A DNA stretch of 64,000 nucleotides from contig NZ_FNTV01000001.1 of NCBI RefSeq assembly GCF_900105965.1, positions 3,286,001 through 3,350,000 of the forward strand. Reading direction: 5' to 3'. The notes under the pieces were generated by a model. The model was not told the origin of the DNA and made no database searches. It saw only the letters and a program-made list of their open reading frames with translations. The translations under genes and the position numbers were made by a program. Origin of the DNA: Arthrobacter alpinus. GTDB taxonomy: Bacteria > Actinomycetota > Actinomycetes > Actinomycetales > Micrococcaceae. This document shows, one piece after another, positions 8,773 through 17,719 of this stretch. Every line of letters begins with the position of its first letter. The stretch's first letter is position 1.

Positions 8773-9264
8773 CTAGGGTGCCGGGGTGCGCAGCGTCCAG
8801 TGTGATTCATCCAGGCCGCGGATGAGCTTGGTGCCTATCCGGGCCAGATCGGCCACATCCTTGGCATTGAGCTGATCGAAAACCACGGCTCGGACCGACT
8901 CCACATGCATGGGCGCCAGCGTGCGAATGAGGTCAAGGCCGACGCCGGTAATGGTCACCACCGTGACGCGGGCGTCATCCACGTGCACGGAACGCTCCAC
9001 ATAGCCGCGGCCCTGCAGCTTCTTGACAACATGCGAAAGCCGCGACAGGGATGCACTTGTCCGCGCGGCAAGTTCACTCATGGGCAAGGTTGCCTTGGCC
9101 TCCTCGGAGAGCATGGCCAAGACGTTGTACTCAAAAAGGGACAGCTTGGCTGCCTGCTGAAGCGGGGACTCGAGCGCCCCGGGCAGCAGCGTGGTGGTGG
9201 ACAGTAGCGCCAACCATGCGGCTCGTTCCTCGGCGCTCAGCCAGCGCGGTTCCAACTCGTTCAT
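8773..9264 (-). CDS. MarR family transcriptional regulator
   Basis: A 163-aa winged-helix regulator. The recognition region reads MSELAARTSASLSRLSHVVK (about residues 82-101). The wing is RGYVERSVHVDDARVTVVTIT, with the DxR loop typical of MarR proteins. It is divergent from an NADP-dependent oxidoreductase gene whose promoter lies within a large symmetric dyad (9315-9367). A repressor of that gene, and perhaps of itself, is the simplest reading. It is not obviously linked to the iron operon behind it. The ATG at 9264 lacks a strong ribosome site. Confidence 0.88.
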   Translation of the reverse strand: MNELEPRWLSAEERAAWLALLSTTTLLPGALESPLQQAAKLSLFEYNVLAMLSEEAKATLPMSELAARTSASLSRLSHVVKKLQGRGYVERSVHVDDARVTVVTITGVGLDLIRTLAPMHVESVRAVVFDQLNAKDVADLARIGTKLIRGLDESHWTLRTPAP

Positions 9265-9314
9265 GGCGCCATCTTTTCACGATTACCTGAGTGCAGTGGC
9301 TTCATCTAATATTT

Positions 9315-9367
9315 TTACTTGACACTTCAACTAAGTTGATTTACGCTTTAGTTGTAGCTTCAAGTAA
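9315..9367. promoter_or_regulatory. 53-bp symmetric double operator and promoter
   Basis: Two inverted copies of TTACTTGA-N5-CAACTAA face each other across a 13-bp centre. The arms are TTACTTGA 9315-9322, CAACTAA 9328-9334, TTAGTTG 9348-9354 and TCAAGTAA 9360-9367. A promoter-like TTGACA (9319-9324) and TACGCT (9342-9347), spaced by 17 bp, lie inside it and point at the oxidoreductase gene 37 bp downstream. TTGA/TCAA half-sites are typical of MarR dimers, and the adjacent MarR gene is the likely binder. Confidence 0.7.
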
Positions 9368-9404
9368 ATGACTTCCAGCCACTCCCAATGAAAGCAGGAT
9401 CATC

Positions 9405-10040
9405 ATGAACACCATCACCATCATCGGTACCGGAAACATGGCACGCGGCATTGCAACCCGAACCCTCGCAGCTGGTCGAAACGTTGAACTTCTGAACCGT
9501 GACGCAGACAAGGCAGCCGCATTCGCCGCCGAGTTCGGCACCAACGCAACTTCTGGCACCGTGGGCCAGGCACCCGCCGGCGACATCGTTGTTCTGGCCG
9601 TTCCGTTCGACGCCGCCAAGGAAATTGTTTCCTCCTACGGCGCCGCTCTCGCCGGCAAGACGGTTATTGACATCACCAACCCAGTGAACTTCGAGACCTT
9701 CGATTCCCTGGTTGTTGCGCCCGGCACCTCCGCCGCCGAAGAAATCGCCGCACTGACCCCGGCCAATGTAGTCAAGGCCTTCAACACCACGTTTGCCGGC
9801 GCCTTGGTAGCTGGCGAAACCGAAGGCCAGATCCTGGACGGCTTCATCGCCGGCGACAACGCAGAAGCAACGGCCGCCGTGGCCTCCCTCATGGCCGACG
9901 GCGGAATGCGCCCCATCGTGGTTGGCCCGCTGAAGCGTTCACGTGAGCTGGAAGGCTTCCAGTTCCTGGTCATGACCCTCCAGGCCAACCCCGCCTTCGA
10001 GACCTTCAACTGGAACACCGGCCTGAAGATCGTCGGCTGA
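9405..10040 (+). CDS. NADPH-dependent F420 reductase-like oxidoreductase
   Basis: A 211-aa Rossmann-fold protein related to NADPH:F420 oxidoreductases and to the F420-binding NAD(P)-dependent family. The dinucleotide motif IIGTGNMA is at residues 6-13, followed by VELLNRDADKAAAFA, and VIDITNPVNF in the middle. VVKAFNTTFA matches the conserved VKAFN segment of the family. The real electron carrier or substrate is not shown. The gene has an AAAGCAGGATC leader close to the ATG and is placed under the symmetric operator next to a MarR regulator, so it is probably induced by a ligand of that regulator, such as an electrophile or oxidant. Confidence 0.85.
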   Translation: MNTITIIGTGNMARGIATRTLAAGRNVELLNRDADKAAAFAAEFGTNATSGTVGQAPAGDIVVLAVPFDAAKEIVSSYGAALAGKTVIDITNPVNFETFDSLVVAPGTSAAEEIAALTPANVVKAFNTTFAGALVAGETEGQILDGFIAGDNAEATAAVASLMADGGMRPIVVGPLKRSRELEGFQFLVMTLQANPAFETFNWNTGLKIVG

Positions 10041-10054
10041 CTTTTCCCACGGTG

Positions 10055-10161
10055 ACGGGCGGAGAAGCCGGTATTTCCGTAGGCGACGTAGAGGAGAGCT
10101 AAAGGCCGCCAGCGGCCATAGCTCGGATAGTCGCCGAGGGAATGCCGACTTCTCCACCCGT
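10055..10161. repeat. Long imperfect inverted repeat between convergent genes
   Basis: Outer arms 10055-10071 and 10145-10161 pair at 15 of 17 positions. A second pair (about 10075-10087 with 10129-10141) matches at about 11 of 13, and an inner GAGCTA...GGCCGC stem closes the loop. The whole 107-bp stretch could fold into one long rod. It lies between two convergent genes and may be a terminator or a dispersed palindromic element. Confidence 0.55.
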
Positions 10162-10186
10162 ATGCCGATTATTGACTCTGTCGAAA

Positions 10187-11200
10187 TCAGTCGTGCACAG
10201 GACGCGTGGGGGCCGTGCCGTTTCCGAAGGGGCTTCCGCCCAGGGACTCGCGGCCGTGCGCCGTCGTCCAACCGGCGGTGTCCGGACCCTTGGGGATGAT
10301 CTGGGTGGGGTTCAGATCCTCATGCACCACGTAATAGTGTTCCTTGATCTGTTCAAAGTTCACGGTGTCGCCAAAGCCGGGCGTCTGGAAGAGGTCGCGG
10401 GCGTAGGCCCACAGCACGGGCATCTCAACGAGTTTATTGCGGTTGCACTTGAAGTGTCCGTGGTAGACGGAGTCGAAACGCACCAGCGTGGTGAAGAGAC
10501 GCACATCGGCTTCGGTGATGGTCTCACCCATGAGGTAGCGCTGCGTGGCGAGGCGTTCCTCGAGCCAATCCAGGGCGGTGAACAGGCGGTCATAGGCTGC
10601 GTTGTACGCTTCTTGGCTGCCGGCAAAGCCGCACCGGTACACACCGTTGTTGACCTCGGTGAACACGCGCTTATTCACAACCGCCATCTCTTCACGCAGC
10701 GCCTCCGGATACAGATCGGGGGCTCCTTCGCGATGAAATTCGCCCCACTCAGTGGAGAAGTCGAGAGTCATTTGCGGGAAGTTGTTCGTCACCACGGCGC
10801 CACTTGCCACATCCACCATGGCCGGGACCGTGATGCCCCGCGGGTAGTTGGGGGTGCGCTTAAAGTAGGCGTCCTGCAGGCGTTCAATGCCCAAGACCGG
10901 GTCCACACCGCCCTCGTCCAGATCGAACGTCCACGATCGCTGGTCATGCGTGGGGCCGCACACACCAATGGAGATTGCGCCTTCCAGCCCTAGTAGCCGG
11001 CGGACAATGGTGGATCGATGCGCCCACGGGCAGGCGCGCGCCACCACTAAGCGGTAGCGCCCAGCTTCCACGGGATATCCATCGAGTGCATCGGCGGTAA
11101 TCCGGGTTTCAATGTAGTTGGTGTCACGGGTGTACTCGCCGCCTGTAACGTAAAGTCCCTTGGTGCTGAAGTCAGTCGCTGCCGTGGCGTTTGTGTCCAT
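10187..11200 (-). CDS. Glutathionyl-hydroquinone reductase-like GST
   Basis: A 337-aa protein of the Xi-class GST family (YqjG/ECM4 type), which removes a thiol adduct from hydroquinones. The catalytic cysteine is C57 in ACPWAHR, followed by the family motif GPTHDQRSWTF. The thioredoxin-like domain is followed by an all-helical C-terminal domain with ETITEADVRLFTTLVRFD (about residues 230-247). Actinobacteria make mycothiol instead of glutathione, so the natural thiol here may be mycothiol (inference). A TAGGCT hexamer at 11207-11212 on the minus strand lies 6 nt before the ATG, which suggests a leaderless transcript. Confidence 0.88.
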   Translation of the reverse strand: MDTNATAATDFSTKGLYVTGGEYTRDTNYIETRITADALDGYPVEAGRYRLVVARACPWAHRSTIVRRLLGLEGAISIGVCGPTHDQRSWTFDLDEGGVDPVLGIERLQDAYFKRTPNYPRGITVPAMVDVASGAVVTNNFPQMTLDFSTEWGEFHREGAPDLYPEALREEMAVVNKRVFTEVNNGVYRCGFAGSQEAYNAAYDRLFTALDWLEERLATQRYLMGETITEADVRLFTTLVRFDSVYHGHFKCNRNKLVEMPVLWAYARDLFQTPGFGDTVNFEQIKEHYYVVHEDLNPTQIIPKGPDTAGWTTAHGRESLGGSPFGNGTAPTRPVHD

Positions 11201-11263
11201 GGAGCCAGCCTAAGACACCCGACTCACCCCTTGAGGCGCTTTACGTGGCAATTGTGGCCTGAC

Positions 11264-11269
11264 TATGAT
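11264..11269 (+). promoter_or_regulatory. Candidate -10 of the osmoprotectant operon
   Basis: TATGAT at 11264-11269, with a weak TTACGT-like -35 near 11241, lies 57 bp before the ATPase start. Predicted by eye only. Confidence 0.4.
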
Positions 11270-11326
11270 CAACAGGCACCAGGTGAACGATCCACAAGAG
11301 CGGCACCCACAGTGAGGACGAACCCC

Positions 11327-12514
11327 ATGACGGCCCAAGACTCCACCGTCGAAACCCAGTCCACCAGCATGCCCGGGCAGAATTTGGCCGAGCGGACTGG
11401 CCGCGCCATGGTTGAATTCCGTGGGGTCAGCAAGATCTACCAAACGGGCAACCCGGCAGTCGATAACCTCAATCTCAGCATTGAAAGCGGCAAGATCACC
11501 GTGTTTGTTGGCCCATCGGGCTGCGGCAAAACCACGTCCCTTCGGATGATTAACCGCATGGTTGAACCCACCTCCGGCACCATCACCGTTGATGGCCGCG
11601 ATGTCAGCACCATCCCCGCCCACGAGCTGCGCCGATCCATGGGCTACGTCATGCAGCAGGCAGGATTGCTGCCGCATCGTACCGTGATCGAAAACATTTC
11701 AACCGTGCTGCGACTGAACAAGGTTCCGCGAGCGCAAGCCCGCGAGCGTTCCCTGGAATTGTTGAAGACAGTAGGTTTGCCCGAGTCCATGGCCAACCGC
11801 TACCCCAACCAACTGTCCGGCGGGCAGCAGCAGCGCGTAGGTGTTGCCCGGGCCCTGGCCGCGGATCCTCCAGTCCTGCTCATGGACGAGCCCTTCTCCG
11901 CTGTTGATCCGGTGGTGCGGGCCGAGCTTCAACAGGAGTTGTTGCGGCTTCAGCGAGACTTGGCCAAGACCATCATTTTTGTCACGCACGACATCGATGA
12001 AGCCACCATCCTCGGTGACCGTGTGGCTGTTTTTGCCGTGGGTGGTCGAGTGGCCCAGTATGCACCGCCGGAAGAAATTCTCCGCGCCCCCGTCGATGAT
12101 TTCGTGGCCAACTTTGTTGGCCGCGACCGTGGCTTCCGCCGGCTTTCCTTCAGCACGGGCGAGTCCGTGCCCATTCACCCCGCCAATGCCGTGCTGTGGA
12201 ACAGCGCTTCCCCAACGAACGACGTCGAAGCTGCCGCAGCCCCACGCGATTCCAACGCCTCACGCTGGGCACTGGCAGTCGACGCGGATAATCACCCGCT
12301 GGGCTGGCTGGCCCACGGTTCCACTTCGGGACCCCTCATACCCGGAGGATCGCTCTTCCATGCCGGCGATCCGCTGCGCAATGCCTTGGACGCTGCATTG
12401 TCCTCCCCGTCGGGGTTGGGCGTCGCCGTGGATGCGGACGGTCAGGTCACGGGCCTGGTCAAGGCTTCCGAGGTGCTCGCTGCCATCGAGTCCGTCCGTG
12501 AAGGCCTCAGCTGA
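11327..12514 (+). CDS. Osmoprotectant ABC transporter ATP-binding protein (ProV/OpuBA type)
   Basis: A 395-aa ATPase for glycine betaine, choline or related quaternary-amine import. Walker [10 protein letters not shown] (about residues 62-70), signature LSGGQQQR (about 163-170), Walker B LLMDEPF (about 184-190) and the H-loop FVTHDIDEA are intact. The long C-terminal part (about 260-395) resembles the weak CBS-like tail of OpuA/ProV proteins, which senses ionic strength in relatives. The ATG at 11327 with GAGG upstream is preferred over an open frame that begins at 11231. It is first in a five-gene run and overlaps the permease start by 1 nt. Confidence 0.92.
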   Translation: MTAQDSTVETQSTSMPGQNLAERTGRAMVEFRGVSKIYQTGNPAVDNLNLSIESGKITVFVGPSGCGKTTSLRMINRMVEPTSGTITVDGRDVSTIPAHELRRSMGYVMQQAGLLPHRTVIENISTVLRLNKVPRAQARERSLELLKTVGLPESMANRYPNQLSGGQQQRVGVARALAADPPVLLMDEPFSAVDPVVRAELQQELLRLQRDLAKTIIFVTHDIDEATILGDRVAVFAVGGRVAQYAPPEEILRAPVDDFVANFVGRDRGFRRLSFSTGESVPIHPANAVLWNSASPTNDVEAAAAPRDSNASRWALAVDADNHPLGWLAHGSTSGPLIPGGSLFHAGDPLRNALDAALSSPSGLGVAVDADGQVTGLVKASEVLAAIESVREGLS

Positions 12515-13191
12515 TGCAGTGGTTTCTGGCTAACCTGCCGCAGGTCCTCAACCTGACCGGTTACCATCTGGTCCAGGCCGTGGTGCCGCTGGTGCTGAGC
12601 GTCATCATTGCCGTGCCGTTGGCGCAGCTGGCGCGCGTCAATAAGGTGGCTGGCGGCATTATCTTGTCTGCCGGATCGTTGCTGTACACGGTCCCCTCGC
12701 TGGCTTTGTTTGTGATTTTGCCATCCGTGCTGGGGACCAAAATTCTGGATTTCACAAATATCATCGTGGCTTTAACCATCTATGCCGTGGCTCTCTTGGT
12801 CCGTTCCACCCAGGACGCGTTGAACTCTGTGGACGATTCCCTCCGGCAATCGGCAACCGCTATGGGGTTCAGGCCCCTGCAGCGCTTTATGAAAGTGGAC
12901 CTGCCACTGTCCATCCCAGTCCTTTTTGCCGGGCTGCGAGTCATCTCCGTCAGCAATATTTCCCTTGTGACTGTTGGTTCTCTGTTGGGCATTCCCAGTC
13001 TGGGCTTTCTCTTCACTGACGGCTTACAGCGCAACTTCCCCACTGAAATCGTGGTCGGAATCCTCGGCACGCTGGTCTTGGCACTGCTTATGGATGTGGT
13101 GTTGGTCATGCTGCAGAAGCTGCTGACGCCATGGCTGCGGACCAGCAAATCTGCGCCGGCAATGCAGCGCACGGCGGCGGTGTCGGCATGA
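12514..13191 (+). CDS. Osmoprotectant ABC transporter permease 1
   Basis: A 225-aa inner-membrane permease of the binding-protein-dependent transport family (OpuBB/ProW type) with about five to six helices. The EAA-like coupling loop reads DDSLRQSATAMGFRPLQRFM (about residues 108-127). It pairs with the second permease of the operon and the ProV-type ATPase to import quaternary ammonium osmolytes. ATG and the upstream TGA share one base (TGATG), and the end overlaps the next permease, so translation is coupled throughout. Confidence 0.92.
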   Translation: MQWFLANLPQVLNLTGYHLVQAVVPLVLSVIIAVPLAQLARVNKVAGGIILSAGSLLYTVPSLALFVILPSVLGTKILDFTNIIVALTIYAVALLVRSTQDALNSVDDSLRQSATAMGFRPLQRFMKVDLPLSIPVLFAGLRVISVSNISLVTVGSLLGIPSLGFLFTDGLQRNFPTEIVVGILGTLVLALLMDVVLVMLQKLLTPWLRTSKSAPAMQRTAAVSA

Positions 13192-13964
13192 GCATCCTCG
13201 CCCTGGCACTGCCCCTGGCAGCACGCCCAAGCACCACCTACACGGCCAAGGACCCTTTTAGCCAAGGCTGGCAGTGGCTGACCGATCCACTTAACTGGCA
13301 GGGGCCCTTGGGCGTTCCCGTGCGGATTGTTGAACACCTCGGCTATGCAGGACTGACCTTGCTGATCTCCCTCGCCATTGCGGTCCCCCTCGGCCTGTAC
13401 GTGGGTCACACGGGCCGGGGACGCGGCGTGGTGGTTTCACTGGCAGGGATGTTGCGGGCCCTTCCGACGCTGGGCATCATGACGTTGTTTGCACTGCTTG
13501 CCACCTCCTCCCTCTCGCTCATGCCGGCCATCTGGTCGTTAGTGCTGCTGGCCGTGCCGCCGATCTTGACCGGCACGTACGCCGGCATTGCGGCGGTGGA
13601 TCGCGAAATTGTGGACGCCGCGCGCAGCATGGGCATGACCGAGCGGCAAATCCTCTTTGGTGTGGAGGTGCCAAATGGCTTGTCCGTCATGCTTGGCGGC
13701 TTGCGCTCGGCTGTGCTGCAGATCCTCTCAACCGTGGCGGTCGTGGCCTTTATCAGCCTCGGCGGGTTGGGCCGGTACATCATTGATGGACTAGCCGTTC
13801 AGGACTATGGTCAAGTATTGGGCGGGGCCGTGGTGATTGCCGTTCTAGCCATCGCCATTGACGGGCTACTGGCCTTGCTGCAACGGGTTGTGGTTTCACC
13901 GGGTTTGCGAAGCGTCAGAGTAGCCTCCGAGCAGGAGCTCCCTGTTCTTCCATCGATTTCTTAG
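13188..13964 (+). CDS. Osmoprotectant ABC transporter permease 2
   Basis: A 258-aa permease of the same family as its neighbour. The coupling loop is DREIVDAARSMGMTERQILF (about residues 138-157), followed by FISLGGLGRYI in a late helix. The first 50 residues include an extra hydrophobic start and a loop with DPLNWQGPLGVPVRI that are typical of OpuBD/ProW-like second permeases. Its ATG overlaps the first permease stop as ATGA. An open frame extending to 13131 is rejected because it lies within the upstream gene. Confidence 0.92.
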   Translation: MSILALALPLAARPSTTYTAKDPFSQGWQWLTDPLNWQGPLGVPVRIVEHLGYAGLTLLISLAIAVPLGLYVGHTGRGRGVVVSLAGMLRALPTLGIMTLFALLATSSLSLMPAIWSLVLLAVPPILTGTYAGIAAVDREIVDAARSMGMTERQILFGVEVPNGLSVMLGGLRSAVLQILSTVAVVAFISLGGLGRYIIDGLAVQDYGQVLGGAVVIAVLAIAIDGLLALLQRVVVSPGLRSVRVASEQELPVLPSIS

Positions 13965-13992
13965 CAATGAAACAAACTACAGGAGTCTAAAC

Positions 13993-14940
13993 ATGAGCAA
14001 GAATTCTTGGTCCTCACGCCGCGCGTTCCTTGGTGCTGCAGCCGGGCTTTCGGTGGCACTTGCCGTGACGGCGTGTGGCGGCGGCGACCCGCTCGGTGCA
14101 GCCAGTTCCAGCGGCGGTGCCGCAGGTGGTGGCGCCGTGGTGGTCGGTTCGGCCAACTTCCCGGAGAATGCCATCTTGGCCGAAATTTACGCGGGAGCCC
14201 TGAACGCGGCTGGCGTGAACGCCTCCACCAAATTGAACATTGGCGCCCGTGAGGTCTACATGAAGGCGCTCGAGGACGGGTCAATTGACGTGGTCCCCGA
14301 ATACACTGGCAACCTGCTGGGCTACCTTGACACCAGCAACACCGTAGTTGACGGACCCGGCATTTTGGCTGCTCTGCCGGCCAAAATGCCAACAGGGCTA
14401 AGCATCCTGGATGCGGCTTCTGCAGAAGACAAGGACGCCATTGTTGTGACGGCAGAAACGGCCGCTAAATACAGCTTGAAGTCCATCGCAGATCTGACCC
14501 CCGTATGTGGGGAGTTGACGCTCGCGGCGCCGTCGGAATTCCAGACCCGCCCGTACGGCCTGCCCGGCTTGAAAAAGCTGTATGACTGCGTTCCCAAGAG
14601 CTTTGTGCCCTTTAGCGCCAGCAGTGAGGCACTGAATCTCAAGGCACTGCTCAACAATGAAGTGCAGATGGCCGATATCTTCACCACGTCCCCCGAAATC
14701 ACCGCGAACAAGCTGGTGGTTTTGGATGATCCCAAGGGTTTGATCGGCGCCCAGCAGGTGGCGCCTGTCGTCAAGACGGACAAGCTCAGCGATGCCGGAA
14801 CAACGGCATTGAACAACGTCTCCAAGCAGCTCACAACGCAGGACCTGATCGCCTTGCGCACCCAGGTTGAGGGCGATCAAAAAATGGATCCCAAGGCCGC
14901 CGCAACGCAGTGGCTCAAGGACAAGGGCATCACCAAGTAA
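13993..14940 (+). CDS. Glycine betaine/choline-binding lipoprotein
   Basis: A 315-aa OpuAC/ProX-type substrate-binding protein. It starts with a twin-arginine signal SSRRAFLG and a lipobox VTAC (acylated C28), then a Gly/Ser/Ala linker. The mature domain begins VVVGSANFPENAILAEIYA, the family hallmark, and continues with VDVVPEYTGNL-like sequence around residue 97. It should bind glycine betaine, choline or carnitine outside the membrane and deliver it to the two permeases. A ribosome site AGGAG lies 9 nt before the ATG. The exact ligand cannot be read from sequence. Confidence 0.92.
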   Translation: MSKNSWSSRRAFLGAAAGLSVALAVTACGGGDPLGAASSSGGAAGGGAVVVGSANFPENAILAEIYAGALNAAGVNASTKLNIGAREVYMKALEDGSIDVVPEYTGNLLGYLDTSNTVVDGPGILAALPAKMPTGLSILDAASAEDKDAIVVTAETAAKYSLKSIADLTPVCGELTLAAPSEFQTRPYGLPGLKKLYDCVPKSFVPFSASSEALNLKALLNNEVQMADIFTTSPEITANKLVVLDDPKGLIGAQQVAPVVKTDKLSDAGTTALNNVSKQLTTQDLIALRTQVEGDQKMDPKAAATQWLKDKGITK

Positions 14941-14950
14941 GGAGCTTTCC

Positions 14951-16411
14951 ATGGCCGCCGCGGAAGAAGTCGATGTTGTTGTGCTCGGAATGGGTCCCGG
15001 CGGCGAGTCGGTGGCCGGGGAACTGGCCGCCGCCGGCCTGAGTGTGGTGGGGGTGGAAGCCAGGCTCGTGGGTGGCGAATGCCCCTACTACGGCTGCGTG
15101 CCGTCCAAAATGATGATCCGGGCCGGCAATGTGGTGGCCGAGGCGCTGCGGGTCCCTGGGCTCGCCGGCACGGTGCAACTCACCCCCGATTTCTCCAAAG
15201 TGGCCGGGCGCATCCGTTCCGAAGCCACCGACAACTGGGATGATGCCGTCGCGGCCAAGCGCTTCACCGACAAGGGCGGGCGCTTGGTGCGGGGCACCGG
15301 TCGGCTCACCGGCTCGCTCGAGGTTACGGTTTCAACGTCCGACGACGGGGATCTCATCTTTCGGGCCCGTCTGGCGGTCGTAGTCAATCCGGGCACCAAT
15401 CCGACCATCCCGTCAGTACCGGGGCTGGAGGGCACACCGTTCTGGACTAATCGGGAAGCCGTTCAGGCTGAGTCGGCACCCAAATCGCTGGCAGTTCTCG
15501 GTGGTGGTCCCATTGCCGTGGAGCTGGCGCAGGCGTTCACCCGGTTCGGCACCAAGGTGACCATGGTGTTGCGGGGTTCCTCATTGTTATCGCGTTCGGA
15601 ACCGGAGGCCGGCGAACTGCTGGCTCAGGTCTTTCGCAGCGAGGGCATCAAGATCCTGCACAACAAGGAGGTCACAGGTGTTGTGCAGTCCCGCGGACGG
15701 TTCCGTCTCGCGTTGGCTGATTCTTCCTCTGGTAAAGCTCCCGGTGACGGAGCTCGCGGCTCCGGAGTGTCCCAGCTGTCAGCAGAAAAATTCCTGGTGG
15801 CCACCGGTCGCACCGCGCGGCTCTCGCCCTTGAATCTGGCCGCGGCAGGTGTCGAGTGGGACGGCTCGGTTGCGCCGGCTGTGGACCCGCACATGCAACT
15901 TACCGACGGCGTTTATCTGATCGGTGACGCCGCAGGAGAGGGCGCTTTCACGCACATGTCCATGTATCAGGGCAACATTGTGGCCGGCCACATCCTCGCC
16001 CGGCATGCACAACAGCAGGGTGATTCGCAGCCGCCCGACAGAGGCGCCACCGAATCCCATGCCGTGCCCAACGTGACGTTCACCGATCCGGAGGTAGGAT
16101 CCGTGGGGCTCACGGAAAAGCAGGCCAGGGACGCGGGACTGAGTATCCGGGTTGGCCTTACGAAATTGGACGCATCTACGCGTGGCTGGATCCACAAGTC
16201 CGGGAATCAGGGCTTCATTAAGATCATTGAAGACACCCAAACCGGAGTTTTGGTGGGGGCAACGTCCGCCGGTCCAAGTGGCGGAGAAGTTCTCTCCGCA
16301 TTGGTATTGGCCGTACACGCCCGCATTCCCGTCGCCACACTGAAAACGATGATCTACGCCTACCCTACGTTCCACCGTGCTATTCCCGAGGCTCTGGCCG
16401 CCCTGAAATAG
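14951..16411 (+). CDS. FAD-dependent pyridine nucleotide-disulfide oxidoreductase
   Basis: A 486-aa class I flavin disulfide reductase, related to mercuric and dihydrolipoamide reductases. The FAD motif VLGMGPGGES is at about residues 11-20. The redox cysteines are C44 and C49 in GGECPYYGCVPSK, a CxxxxC spacing. An NAD(P)-binding GGGPIAVE follows, then a second FAD motif LIGDAAGEGAF. The C-terminal HRAIPE supplies the His-Glu base. The natural disulfide substrate is unknown; it is not a standard lipoamide dehydrogenase by its active-site context. It starts 10 bp after the betaine-binding gene with AGGAGC upstream, so it is probably co-transcribed with the osmoprotectant transporter. Confidence 0.9.
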   Translation: MAAAEEVDVVVLGMGPGGESVAGELAAAGLSVVGVEARLVGGECPYYGCVPSKMMIRAGNVVAEALRVPGLAGTVQLTPDFSKVAGRIRSEATDNWDDAVAAKRFTDKGGRLVRGTGRLTGSLEVTVSTSDDGDLIFRARLAVVVNPGTNPTIPSVPGLEGTPFWTNREAVQAESAPKSLAVLGGGPIAVELAQAFTRFGTKVTMVLRGSSLLSRSEPEAGELLAQVFRSEGIKILHNKEVTGVVQSRGRFRLALADSSSGKAPGDGARGSGVSQLSAEKFLVATGRTARLSPLNLAAAGVEWDGSVAPAVDPHMQLTDGVYLIGDAAGEGAFTHMSMYQGNIVAGHILARHAQQQGDSQPPDRGATESHAVPNVTFTDPEVGSVGLTEKQARDAGLSIRVGLTKLDASTRGWIHKSGNQGFIKIIEDTQTGVLVGATSAGPSGGEVLSALVLAVHARIPVATLKTMIYAYPTFHRAIPEALAALK

Positions 16412-16462
16412 CACCCGAAGTCACTGGCGGCGGCTCAGCTGGGAGGCCCAGCCCAGGCGAAT

Positions 16463-17599
16463 CTATCCGGCCAGAATGGCTCGGCGAACTGCGGCGCTGA
16501 GCTGCATGCTGCGGCTGGCTGTGCCACCCTCTTCATTCCAGGCCGGGACGTAGCCAAAGCCAACCCCGTACAGCGGGTCCGCAAATCCCAGTGCTGCGTT
16601 GGCGCCGTCGTGCCCAAAAGCCTGAGCACTGCCAAAATCCATGCGCGGGTTTGCTTTCATGAACGTCACGGCAAAGGAACTCATCTCGCAGAACACCCGG
16701 TCCAGCCCCCACACCTGTTCCTGGCTCATGAGTCCAATGGTTTCCGATGTCAGGTACGGCGGCAGGCCGTCGATGCCCGTGAGAGCACCGGCGTACACGC
16801 GAGCCAGTCCATCGGCCGAACCAACCCCGGCACCGCTGCAGCTGCCAGCCGCGCGGACGCTGCGAACGTTGGGCAGTTCCAGCAGGTTTCCGGCCTGCAC
16901 GTTGCCGGACACTCCGGCAATCGAGCCGGGGTCAAGGAAGAACGGTGCGGGTGCCTCATCGAAGAGCACGGGGCGGAAGCGCGGCTCCTCGGTCTCTGGA
17001 AGTCCCAGGAACATATCGGCCGCGTACGGTGCGCGGATACGACTCTCATAAACATCCTGCAAACGCAGGCCCGTCACCCGGCGGCACAGTTCCTCGAGGA
17101 ACACGCCCATGGTGAGCGCGTGGTAGCCAAACGTACCGCTTCCGGGGCGCCACATCGGGGGCAGCGCGGCCAGCCGGGCCGCCACCGCGGGCACATCGTT
17201 GTAATCCTCCATGGCGAATCCGCCTTGCACACCCACCAACCCTCCCTGGTGCGAAAGGAGCTGACGGACCGTCACGGCGTCCTTGCCGTTTTGCGAAAAT
17301 TCGGGCCAATACGTGGCTACTGTGGCGTCTAGATCGATCAACCCGTCCTGCACCAGCAGGCTGAAGGCGAGCGCCGCTACTCCCTTGGAGCAAGAAAACA
17401 CGCCCGTGAGCGAATCTGCGGCGCAGTCCGGCCCTCCCACCAGATCCACAACCTTGCTTCCCCCAACATAAACGGCCAGCTGCGCGCTGTAGCGGGGATC
17501 GGCGTCGAGCATTGAATCAAAGAGCTCCCGCACGCCTGCGAACTGTTCGGTGATAAATCCTTGGGATCTGCCGGTGTCCGGCTGCTGTGAGATCGTCAT
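16463..17599 (-). CDS. Serine hydrolase, beta-lactamase class C/EstB-like
   Basis: A 378-aa protein of the beta-lactamase/transpeptidase-like fold that includes EstB esterases and class C enzymes. The SxxK nucleophile motif is FSCSK (S69, K72). A tyrosine in FGYHALTMG is the likely second catalytic residue, and a late HDGANAALGFADP corresponds to the HxG-like region. No signal peptide is seen, so it is probably a cytoplasmic esterase and not a true beta-lactamase. The divergent ATG has TAGAGT 6 nt upstream (17606-17611 on the minus strand), which suggests a leaderless mRNA. Confidence 0.85.
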   Translation of the reverse strand: MTISQQPDTGRSQGFITEQFAGVRELFDSMLDADPRYSAQLAVYVGGSKVVDLVGGPDCAADSLTGVFSCSKGVAALAFSLLVQDGLIDLDATVATYWPEFSQNGKDAVTVRQLLSHQGGLVGVQGGFAMEDYNDVPAVAARLAALPPMWRPGSGTFGYHALTMGVFLEELCRRVTGLRLQDVYESRIRAPYAADMFLGLPETEEPRFRPVLFDEAPAPFFLDPGSIAGVSGNVQAGNLLELPNVRSVRAAGSCSGAGVGSADGLARVYAGALTGIDGLPPYLTSETIGLMSQEQVWGLDRVFCEMSSFAVTFMKANPRMDFGSAQAFGHDGANAALGFADPLYGVGFGYVPAWNEEGGTASRSMQLSAAVRRAILAG

Positions 17600-17719
17600 G
17601 GATCCACTCTAGGGAATTCCGGCCGCGCGCAGGAATCCCCAACCCCTCCCGTCTCTGGCGCGCACGTCGCACTAGACTGACAATTGCCCCTCCTCCCCCG
17701 TTCTGGAAGGCTCTTGCCC

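Noticed and set aside
16439..16451. CTGGG/CCCAG hairpin between two convergent genes
   Set aside because: Only 5 bp with no T run; too weak to call a terminator.
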